DNA of 42,747 nt from NCBI GenBank assembly GCA_002811675.1, contig PDIM01000022.1, forward strand, positions 240,514 to 283,260, written 5' to 3'. Origin of the DNA: Ichthyosporea sp. XGB-2017a. Lineage: Eukaryota > Opisthokonta > Ichthyosporea. Positions 1 to 10,200 of this stretch are shown in pieces. The translations under genes were made by a program, and so were the position numbers. The stretch's first letter is position 1; each line of letters starts with the position of its first letter. The notes under the pieces were generated by a model. The model was not told where the DNA came from and did no database searches. It saw only the letters and a list, made by a program, of their open reading frames with translations.

Positions 1-60
1 CGAAGAAATCTTCCGATATTTTTTTTTTTTCATATCGTATTGAGTTGATTTTTAAAATCT

Positions 61-99
<39 letters not shown>

Positions 100-332
100 T
101 TTTCCTTTTTTTTTTTTTTTTTTTTTTCATATCGTATTGAGTTGATTTTTAAAATCTGTTTCTTTTTTTTTTGTTTTGTTTTGTGTTTTCTTTTGGCTTC
201 CCTTTTTTTTCTTTTTCTTTTGTTCTGCTCCTGGATCATATAAAAAGAAGTTACAGCTAGAGCCTCATCAAGCAAATCAAGCTACCACCTATATCTTCCC
301 ATATTAATCACCCTGTTCCATTACTTTTTACT
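1..332. repeat. Poly-T low-complexity tract with a 31-bp direct repeat; start of window
   Basis: The first 330 bases hold no credible gene. A unit beginning CATATCGTATTGAGTTG occurs at 31-61 and again, identical over 31 bp, at 128-158. Each copy is flanked by long T runs. The lysine-rich reading frame on the opposite strand is only the translation of the poly-T. The 3' part (about 230-332) is ordinary AT-rich sequence that should contain the promoter or 5' UTR of the kinase gene starting at 333. The exact poly-T length may be affected by assembly error. Confidence 0.8.
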
Positions 333-1979
333 ATGCAGACTGTAATTGGGAAGGGTATGGTGCCCCTGCCATGGGCCGTCACAACTGCTGGAGGAGGGGC
401 GCTGAGGTGGAAGTGCCAGGCATTTTGTTATGCTACCGTGTCTAGAATATCAGAGGCTCAAAATAAGACTCGGGGGAGGGGTTTTATGGAGTCTTCTTTG
501 TCCTCGTCTTCGCCTGGGGCGTCCTCTTCAGCATCCTCTTCTTCCCCAGTTTCGTCTTCTTCGTCATCTTCCTCCTCTTCTCCTACATCGCCCCCTTCAG
601 CATCCTCGTCCTCCTCATCTTCTTCTTCAGGGAGTATTAGAAGTTATTACAGTGGTCCAGATATCCCTCCATCCTCGGCCTCTTCCTCCTCTTCCCCGCC
701 ATTGACTTCTTCTCGACAGAGTAGAAAGGCGAATGACATAGAAATTGTCGGGGATCTCTTGAATCCCGTACCATCCAGTTCATTCTACTCTGCGCCCGTG
801 CCATCTCCAAAGGACGATGTCAGGTCCAATTCCAGCTCTATATCACCACCCTCCTCGCAGTCGTCATCAAGAAGTGGAGGAGCGGGTGAGGCTTCCTGTC
901 CTGAACGTTACACAATCCAGCAGTTGTTGGATTTTGGAAAGAATATGAACACCAGGCGATTGTTGTTTTCCGCTCGGTATTTGCACAGGGAATTACCTCT
1001 TAGACTGGAATTCCACATCCATAGCTTCCAGTCGCTCCCTTACATTGTCGGGTGTAACCCGTACATCAAGACTGTCCATGATCTGTATATGAAAGCATAC
1101 CGTGCCTTAAAAGCCTTTCCTTCAATCGAAACAACGAGAGATGAGGAAAGGTTTTCTGTGCTACTGTCCTTTCTCGTCGAGAAGAATCAGAATATTATTC
1201 CGACGTTGGCATTAGGGGCGTATGAGTCCCAAAAATACATGTCCCAAAGTGATCTAGAGTCTTTCGTTAACAATACAATGAGATCCAGAATCGGTATCAG
1301 ACTTCTTGCGGGGCAACATCTAGCAGTTCGGGACCCCAAGCCAGACTGTATTGGCTTGATTGAACTAAATCTTTCGCCGCACAAAGCAATCAAAGAGGTA
1401 ACTTCAGTTGTGCAAAAGACCTTTGAAGATGAATTTAATTTCACCCCCGATGTTGTGATCAAGGGGCATTTGGATGCAACATTTGCCTATATCCCATCAC
1501 ATTTACATTATATGCTTAGCGAGATCTTGTCAAACTCTATCCGGGCGCTCCTAAATACCCGCCGCGGGGAGGAGAAAATTCCTCCAATTGAGGTAACGAT
1601 TGCGAAAGGCTCACAAGATGTCACAATTAGGGTGATGGATTGTGGAGGTGGTTTTAAGACTGATATGTTTGATACGGCGTTTGGTGTTCATGAATCTTGC
1701 TTCACTAAAATGGAGTCAAACGAAAGAATCGAAATGATGGAGAGCGTTCAAAAGGATACATGGGCAGCTATTGATTTGGGGGGGAGACCCACCCCTTCAA
1801 GCGAGCTGTTATCGTCATGGAAGCTTCAGGCCAAAGCAGGATTTGGGCTTTCTATTGCACGGGTGTATGCGGAATATTTTGGGGGAGCTTTATCATGTCA
1901 ATCTATGGATGGGTACGGGACATATTCATATATTCGCCTGAATCACATTGGAGACAAAATGGAAAATATCCGTATATAG
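333..1979 (+). CDS. BCKDK: Mitochondrial BCKDK/PDK-family protein kinase with poly-Ser insertion
   Basis: Single-exon 548-residue protein. Residues about 195-548 match the mitochondrial protein kinase family (BCKDK/PDK), which phosphorylates E1-alpha of branched-chain 2-oxoacid or pyruvate dehydrogenase in the matrix. Visible motifs are the N-terminal helical-domain motif IVGCNPYI, the GHKL N-box with E397 and N401, the G1 box DCGGGF from D436 (usually DRGGG), and the G2 box GFGLS from 503 (usually GFGLP). The C-terminus YIRLNHIGDKMENIRI resembles the BCKDK ending (YLRLRHI...FRI) more than the PDK ending, so I favour BCKDK. The first 50 residues, rich in basic and hydroxylated residues with few acids, fit a mitochondrial presequence. 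Residues about 52-180 are a long Ser/Pro-rich stretch absent from animal BCKDK. The start is the first ATG of the frame. Its stop lies about 190 bp from the convergent cyclase stop. Confidence 0.85.
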   Translation: MQTVIGKGMVPLPWAVTTAGGGALRWKCQAFCYATVSRISEAQNKTRGRGFMESSLSSSSPGASSSASSSSPVSSSSSSSSSSPTSPPSASSSSSSSSSGSIRSYYSGPDIPPSSASSSSSPPLTSSRQSRKANDIEIVGDLLNPVPSSSFYSAPVPSPKDDVRSNSSSISPPSSQSSSRSGGAGEASCPERYTIQQLLDFGKNMNTRRLLFSARYLHRELPLRLEFHIHSFQSLPYIVGCNPYIKTVHDLYMKAYRALKAFPSIETTRDEERFSVLLSFLVEKNQNIIPTLALGAYESQKYMSQSDLESFVNNTMRSRIGIRLLAGQHLAVRDPKPDCIGLIELNLSPHKAIKEVTSVVQKTFEDEFNFTPDVVIKGHLDATFAYIPSHLHYMLSEILSNSIRALLNTRRGEEKIPPIEVTIAKGSQDVTIRVMDCGGGFKTDMFDTAFGVHESCFTKMESNERIEMMESVQKDTWAAIDLGGRPTPSSELLSSWKLQAKAGFGLSIARVYAEYFGGALSCQSMDGYGTYSYIRLNHIGDKMENIRI

Positions 1980-2170
1980 ATGAAATTTGTGCGCGAAAGT
2001 ATCGTATGACAAGCTTATCCGAATGTAAGACTTACTTCAATCGTTTTGTGAAGGACACAGAGTCTTCTAACTTTCACTGTAAAATATTTATTTAAAAGTT
2101 TATTGAATGAGAGGAAATAAATAAAAAATAAAGACCATAGCAAAGTGATGACGGACATGCAGCAAGGTCG

Positions 2171-5100
2171 TTATTTGAAGTTGTGCATAGAAAGGCTTGC
2201 CGCCCGTGCCTGGTCTGGCATTTGTTTGTTGAAGCCTTTTTTGCCCCATAACCAATATGTAGTTTGCTCACCCTTCCCTTTGACAAGGATGACTCCACGA
2301 CATTCAGTATTGTAACCGGAATCCAGACTCTCTAATTTCTCGTGAGCAGGGGTTGATAAATGAATTCGCAGTGCCAAACCTCCAGACTCCATTCGAGAAG
2401 CCATGTTAATTGTATCTCCAAACAGGCAATACCGGGGCATTTTCAAACCAACCACTCCTCCCACGATAGGCCCTGAGTGGATACCGATTCTCAATTGCAA
2501 TTGTTCACTTGGCCTGTGCCGAATCCTAAATGTAGCCACGGAAGACATCAAGTCTAAAGCCATATCGCAAATATACCCTATATGAAGGCTGCCGTTCGGC
2601 TCTGGTAGACCTGAAGCTACAACATAAGAATCCGCTACCGTTTCCACCTTATATACATTTTCGTGCTGATCGAGAATGCCATCAAACGTTGCGTAAAGAT
2701 CATTTAATAAGTCTACAATCTCAAAAGGAGAGCTTTGAGAAGCTATAAAACTAAAGCCCACAATATCACTGAAGTACAGGGTTACTTCATCAAAAAGCCT
2801 AGGAGCAATTGGTGTGTCTTCCAAAATGTCTATAGCCACTGAGCGTGGAAGCATACTGAAAAGTAGCTCTTGCGCCTTTTCTTTCTCAATGATCAGTTCT
2901 TTAGTTCTTTCCGCAACGATATTTTCCAAATTGGTGGCATATTTTTCCAGCATATTAGCAAGATTCTCTGCTAAGTTTGCATTCTTGTGTGGGTTGATGG
3001 TTTTTAGACTGCTCTCGATCTCTTTAAAAGACGGTCTTTCAGATGGGTTGAATGCATAGCAACAGTTGATTAATTCACGCAACTCTTCTGGTGCATCTGT
3101 AACATCCTCAGGAAAGCTAGGTTTCATCTCGCCGCTCTCTATATTAGAAAGGATTTCTTCTGGAGGGTCGAAAAAATCGTCATATGGAGGTGCCCTATTT
3201 AAGAGTTCAAGAAATACTATCCCAAAAGAATAAGTATCGCCTTTCTGATAGTCTTCCACTAGCTCCTCGCCTGTCACAGTTATCATCTCGGGTGCAGTCC
3301 AAAACTTTGATTTAATTTCCTTTTCAACATTTGCTTCTTCTTCTGGTTCCTGCATTTCAAGAACGTGGTTTAGCCCAAAGTCTGTTAACTTTACCACCCA
3401 TTTGTTATCAATAACGCAATTTGAAGACTTAACCCTTCCATGAAATTTAATAAGACTATCATGTATGTAATGCAGTCCTTTAGCGATATCTGTGGCAATA
3501 CTGTACTTAAACATCCAATCGAGTTGTATTTTTTCCTCATTAACAACATCTTCTAGACTGCCTTTAGCAGCAAAGTCGTGAACTATCCATATTTCATCAG
3601 TAAAACACAGTCCAACCCATCTGTTGACATTATCATTACGCATTTTACTCAAAGCATGGCATATGATCAATAGCTCCCTATCCAATGACAAGTCTCCTAA
3701 GCGAAGCTTCTTAATCATTACAGGCTGATTTTGATATTTTGCGTATCCAGAAAACTTTTGGCCTTCAGATACACCACCAGCGCTGCCTAAGGAGGCTTGG
3801 GACATTTGTGCCATCGACGCACCAACGCCAGCTGCTTCAAAATCAAACTCATCGTAGTCTAGCTTCCAAGCAAGGTTCTTGAGCTCTTCCTCATACTTCT
3901 TCTTTTTGTAAAGAATATATGCTACAATGCCTAATGCTATAATAAACACAGCCCCTCCGGCTGCAGCACCGGCAATTACTACCATGCTTATGCCGCTCCC
4001 GTCACTACTGGCGGAAGCAAATGTAGTTTGAGCGGGCGCTCCGTCTACACTCTTGGTGACTGTGCTGCCAAAGACAGTTATTTTTAATTCCCATTTTCCG
4101 GCAGGAGGAGAAATGAAATCCAGCTCAAGTTTACCATTGTTGTTTTTGACAAGGGTATAGTTCAAAAATAGTTGTTCTTGCGTGTCTTGGTTAACAGCGA
4201 AAACACATATTCCGGCCACAGGTCCACTACATTCGGTACTATTTTCCTTACTGTTAACACTCCGTGTTAATCTCTTGGAAAATGACCCACTTGCCTGAAG
4301 TGCTTGCATATCCTCAATACTCAAAGAGTTACCAAATTCATCTTTAAACTATATAGATTAAAGATAGAGCAAAGGAGATGAGGAAGGCATTAGTTCATTC
4401 AGCTTTTCGTCTAAATAATGCAATTACATACAGTGAAATTCACAATACTTACATCTACAACTACCGAAGCTTCTTCATTTTCCTTTGCCGAAAAAGATGA
4501 AAAATCTAGCTCTGAAGTGGAGGAAGTAGGAGTAGAGGCTCGAATGTCATACGTCAATGGGGATCCCATTATAGGCTTCCCATATACATTAAAATCAATG
4601 TTTCCAAATCCTTTTTTTGTTGGAGTCAAAGATGCCTTATAGGTACCATTTCCATAATCTATAAGGCTTGCAACTCTCCCAAACCCCGCAACTATTAGTG
4701 GAGAGCCTCCGTGCTTTAGATGCCTGCTCTCAGTGTCAAACAAATCAACTTTAAAATCTATTTGCTCTCCTGCGCGAATGACAGGAGGTGATCCTTCATG
4801 ACTTACTAAACTGAATGTAGATAGATTGGCGCTCGTAATATAACTGAAAAAACGGTAGGCATCATTGAATATAAAGCTATCTGTGCTTCCCCCAAAGACA
4901 TAAACGTCACGGTCATATGAGGCCAAAAGAGTCCTTTCCCTGGGTACTGGTGGGCTTAGCTTATAGTCTGTTATTTCACTCCAGGTATGGGTTGACAAAT
5001 TAAATTTGTAAATATCATTCAAAAATATCGGCAATCCAGTACTGTCTTTTAAGCCCCCCCCAAACTGAAGAATCTCTCCTCGTGACACGCCGCCTGAGAA

Positions 5101-6552
5101 TGCAAACCTTGGGATTGGGTTAGCCAACCCGTACATGGTGTCATCTCCTGATTGAGTAATAAGCGACCATACTTTTGATGTAAGATTGAATAAGTACATG
5201 TTTTTCTCGTCAACATCTAAACCATTAAAACAGGTGCCCCCTGAAAATTGGGAATTTGATAACTCCCAATGGTTGCATGGCAGCGATGATCCTCCCCATA
5301 AGTACAGATTTTGACCATCGCTCTCCAACTTTGTAAATGGCTTTATAGGCGGAAGAACGCAACTTTTGGGGGTCAGACACTTCCAAAGACCATCGCAATC
5401 AGGATGCGTATATGTAGTTCCCTCAAAGGCTTTAAGATTCTGCTCTAAGTCATACAAGGCCGTCTTTTGCGCATATTGGTTAGCAAAGTAAGCTTTTGTA
5501 TTGGTTCTTCCTGCATCATCAGCGTCTATAAGAGCCGTCCAAAGATCTAAGTCTCCTGTAACAGCTTGAGTGTTATTGTCTACCCAATGCTTCAGCAAAT
5601 CAATATACGTCGTGATAAAGGCCGTGCTATTTTCGCCGTTTATAACAGCAGAGCGGAGAAAATTTGCAGTCCCTTTGTCGTTGGGAAAGTAATGCATTTT
5701 CTGAAGGTAGCCGACCACATACTGATTCTTGGTATCAAACCAAGGATCCCAATTCGTTGTTCTTTGCATTGTAAACTGAAGACCTCCTGTTTTCTGCTCT
5801 GGGCAACTGTATTCTAGAATTGACCAGCTCCAAGCTTCCGTGTCCAACACGTGAAGAGTACGTTGTGCTCCGATGGAGTCGTATCCACCATACATATAAA
5901 TTTTGTTCCCAATGATTGTTGATGATCCTGCGTAGCTGCCGTAAGCTCTCTTACATAGCAACACAGTCAGACGAAACATACAGTAGAAGTTACAAAATGA
6001 AACGAGTTAACTCTGGATATCTTCAATCATTGAAAACATTCAAGAAAAGTTCAATGAAATAACAAGACTCACCTTCTCGATGTTCGACATGGAAGGCTGC
6101 TTCCATTCAAACGTATTAAGATCCAAAAAAAAGGTATCATTGAAGTAATAAAATTGCCCTCTGCCACCATAAACAATAAACTTATCACCAACAATGCCCG
6201 AGAATGCCCAACTTCGATGGAGAGGGGCTGTTCCGGTTGTATTAATCTTTCGCCAGGAAGACGTATTAGTGTTCAGCTCCCAAAAATCATTGTACAATAT
6301 CACCGGGTCTGTAAGGGTGTTTGTTCCGCCAAACAAGTACAAATTTTGAGTTCGACCGAGGATATGGAAGGACGCCTCAGAGCGGGGACTTGGCTTCTCT
6401 GACCCATTTTCCCCCAGCCTTTCCCAGACGTAAATCTTACTATGGAGATCTTCTTGAGCCTGAACCTCCAACCCTCTTCCTTTTCCTAAAACCACAACCA
6501 CTACCCAAATAGCAAACAGTAACAACAGCCTGGGGGGTCGTCTCCAGTCCAT
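2171..6552 (-). CDS. Receptor guanylyl cyclase, copy 1 (kelch / filamin / TM / pseudokinase / cyclase)
   Basis: Three exons read on the minus strand: 6552-6073, 5949-4453 and 4348-2171, joined in phase 0 through GT-AG introns of 123 and 104 nt, giving 1384 residues. Order: signal peptide; kelch repeats (about 40-540) interrupted by a helical insert with C345-x5-C351-x5-C357; filamin-type repeats (about 544-640 and 655-760); TM helix about 779-806; kinase homology domain about 857-1110; coiled-coil linker about 1115-1165; class III cyclase about 1180-1360. The kinase domain has HGRVKSSN where an active kinase has HRD, so it lacks the catalytic Asp, as in animal natriuretic-peptide-receptor cyclases. 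The cyclase keeps metal Asps D1187 and D1232, guanine-selecting E1228 and C1300, and catalytic N1307 and R1311, so cGMP synthesis is expected. One oddity is VADSY in place of the usual IGDAY at D1232. Start: M at 6552 opens directly into the signal peptide; an upstream in-frame ATG at 6594 is possible. Ligand unknown. Confidence 0.88.
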
Positions 6553-7287
6553 TTCTTGCTTCGCTTGAAAGGTCATAACGTTTGGTATAATCATAGCTCA
6601 TAAAACATATTTTCAAAAAAGAAGATAGACTTTACATAAAGCAAACAAGTCTCTTTTTTCTATGTTTTTCACGTCCACTCTAGATCTACGAATAATATTG
6701 AATATATATTTGAATCTTACCTCGAATTTTCACTTATTTCAGTCTTTATATATTCAAGCCCTTCCTTACTAAACACGCATGCATGCATGCACAGCACAGC
6801 TTAATTATACAATGCATGACTTGAATTCCTTCGCGAACACTGCATTATAAGTAATTGCTGGCTGCATGGGCCATATTGATGATATTGCAGTCGCTGAACA
6901 ATTCTCGATTGTGCCATAAAAGGAAATAAATATCCTCGATTATTAACATATTAGTACTATAGAATTTCCCTAATTCATATACCCATCGTCCTCTACTGGT
7001 CGAAAAGGGCTAATTTGGGTACATGACCATTCGTTGCATATTAAATAATTTTAAGTCATATTTTATTTGGCAGCTAGAGAGCTGAAAAGAGGCCTTTGTA
7101 TGTTATGATTATTTTAGGTAGCAGTTCGACGCACCTTCAACACCCCGGCTTCGATTTTATTTAAAATTCAATTGTCTCCAAGGCAGACGGGGCGGGGAAG
7201 AGTTCTCGGAAGTGAAACTGATTTTGCATTTTGATTTGACTCTTATGATATAGTAGAATAAGGAAGCCATTGAGAGTTGAGTTCAAA
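6553..7287. promoter_or_regulatory. Shared intergenic region between two divergent cyclase genes
   Basis: About 735 bp separate the two cyclase start codons, which point away from each other, so this stretch must hold both promoters and 5' UTRs. I see no ORF of interest. An alternating (GCAT)n run of about 15 bp lies near 6777-6791 and could be a simple repeat or a binding site. The rest is AT-rich. No TATA box or other named element can be assigned with confidence. A bidirectional or co-regulating role is inferred only from the arrangement. Confidence 0.5.
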
Positions 7288-10200
7288 ATGGACCTTCAGT
7301 TGCTGGGCCTCGTTGTGTTTACCCTGTGGGTGTTGTCAGTTGACCAGGGGGGGCTGGGGGTTGCGGGTCAAAGTCAATATTCAACCATCGAGGGAAAAAT
7401 ATATGCATGGAAGAAGATTACCCAAACACAGAACATTAAGATACCGGTTGTGTGCGAGATGAGCTCTTTCGTGTACAAGGATAACCTTTATTGGATAGGG
7501 GGGTATGACGAGGCCACAGGAAATCGCTACAATGACCTCTACAAGTTTGATACTACTACAGAGTTATGGTCAATCGTGACCACAACGAGTCCCACAAATA
7601 ACTTTCCAGTAAAGCACCAGACCATTCCTATTTACGTACAGGGAAACAAAGTATATTACCAAGGAGTCTCTGTTTCAAGTCAGTACCAATATTTGGTGCT
7701 TGATATGGACACATTGGTGTGGTCCAGAGCAACTTTTGATACCACCGGGGCTGTGCAGTCCAAGAATCGATTGCTAGGGTGGATGACTAAGGCAGAAGTA
7801 AATTCAAAGTTCTATACGTTTGGAGGTTATGATAGTACCAATGGGGGGGACGCAAGGTTCATAACAAGATACGATCCAAGCACAGGCTTATACGAAGGCG
7901 ACGTTGTTCCCAAGTGCGCTGACGGGACAGCGTTTGCTTGGGACGCAAAGGAGGTAAGTGGTGGATTTGTTTTGCTTTTTTCCTTTTCTTTGCCCCTCAT
8001 ATACTTACCTTTATTTCGCTCTTCCAATTGCAGCCAAACCATTTTACTCCAGCCTATAGCGAGAAAATTAAATTCAAATCTACATACGCAAATACGGTGT
8101 GGAATGCGGGTCAGAATTTAAATTATCATAAGCTATATGTAGATTCTGGCCTTACTAGCACTCAAGTGAAGACTCAATTCGCCAGTGTTAAGAAAACCAG
8201 TGTAGATGCCCAGGCTGCGATTCATGGGGTTATTTCAACTGTGGAGACTATCATGACGCAAAACCTTACGGATGCAGAAAAGGTGGCTGAGATTATGGCA
8301 AGCCTTAACACTACGTATGGGGTTACCACCCCAGACCTATCTTTACCAACAGGTAAGTATGTTCAAGGGGGAGCGTTCAATATTTCATCCTCATTGTGAC
8401 TAATATCCTTTAATTTCATTTCCTTTCTTTTGTATAATAGGCTTTGAGGAGTGTGGGGCTCTTTTCCAGTGTCGCGAAGCTCCCGGATGCACTATCCCTG
8501 CCAATAGTGAATTTGGAGCAGCTGTGGGAGTAGGGGATTTTTTTGTAATGCACGGTGAGTTCTGTCACTCACATTTTGTGAGGGAGTTTCAATTCAATTT
8601 GGTTTTCTGAGTTTAGGCTCTTACAAGTTTTCATATTTGCTATTTGGTTGGTTTGCTTTAGGAGGTTATACGTGCTTGTTGAAAGCCAAAGCCCCTCAGG
8701 GGAATTTATGTCACAATGCACACTTTTATGTGTTCGATACCGTGAAAGGTATATGGCACAAACAACATTTAAACAACTCCGAAGTCAATACGACAATGGC
8801 AAGGGCTTGGCATAGCATGTTGAAGAATTCTGATAGCGAATTCCTTATCTTTGGAGGATGCCATTTTGGGGAAGGTGTCGACTATTTTAATGATGTCGTA
8901 AGAGTTGAAATGTATAATGAAACAACCTTCTCTTGGAATGCCTTTAGGGTTCGTGGAACTCCCCCACCTAAAAGGCGTGGGAATGTCTTCCAACGGATAG
9001 GAAACAAATATTTTGTCTTTGGTGGATGCCGACCACCGAATGTTTTTCTCAATGACACTTGGGTTATGTATGAAGTTTTTCCAGATGCAGCCAAAACAGA
9101 GGCAACACCCGATATAGGTCAGCAGAGTTTTTTGGTTGGTAAAGAATACTCCGTTCAAGTGCAGGTCAAAGATGCAAATAGCACAAATATCACCTTTGGC
9201 CTGGATTCCATTTCCCTGACCGGTTTTGCTCAAACTACCACCGGATTTATTGCAGGAAGAGTGACGGATAACTTGAATGGATCCTATTCTATAGCATTTT
9301 CAACGACTGTAGCTGATGATTACAGTATTAACATAATGTATGAGGGAAGCCATATAAAGGGAAGCCCATGGAATGTAACATTTTCAAGCGAAATTGCACG
9401 GGCACAGAACTCCTTTCTCGAAAACTTTAATATTGGGTTTTCGGGTGCAAACTCCTCCTTTAAAGTAACGGTAGGTATTCCATTATCTAGGCCAGTATGA
9501 GAATATCGCTTTTCTTTCCAAAACTAGCTAGTATATTAAAAATAATATTGGCAATGGTTTGTTTTTGTTTTCGAATGCATCATGACCAATGAATCAGTTT
9601 CGGGATATATATGGCAACATTGCAGCAGAGCCTGCAGATTTTTTTGTAGAATTTATAGAAACAGCCCAAGCGTCACTGAACAACAACAATTCTTCCAATA
9701 CCAACTCAACAAATTCTACCGGGTCAAATAATAGAACAACCTCTGGTGTGACCCACCATTCAATCTATCGAAGAGCCGTTGGGGACCCTATCAATGTGAC
9801 ATTAACAAGAAATGCTACTTCGACGGGGATTCAATACATATTTGAAACTCCAGATGTCCCTTTCCAACTAACTGGGGGCTTTGGGAGCGAACCACTTGGG
9901 TATCCGGATGGCACTTCCAACGCAAATGGGGATCAATACTCATACACCCCCTTGCCTCCTCCATCATCTTCTAGCTCTTTATCACTTACAGTGATAATCG
10001 CAATTGTAGTGGTAGTAGTAGTTTTTATTGTCGCAATAGCTCTAGTAATACGCTGGTATAGGAAGAAAAAAGCGTTTGAGAGGGAGTTAATGAAGACTTT
10101 CTGGGTCGTGAACTGGGAAGATGTTGAAGTGTCAACAGAGAACAATATGAAGAGTATGCTGTCGATGGGTAGCCAGCTAAGCCACAACAGCCACAATAGC

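Noticed and set aside
30-275. Lysine-rich minus-strand frame of 81 residues
   Set aside because: It is just the translation of the poly-T tract; no start context or domain.
7270-7287. Extension of cyclase copy 2 upstream to a TTG at 7270
   Set aside because: TTG is an unlikely start in a eukaryote; the ATG at 7288 opens directly into a signal peptide.
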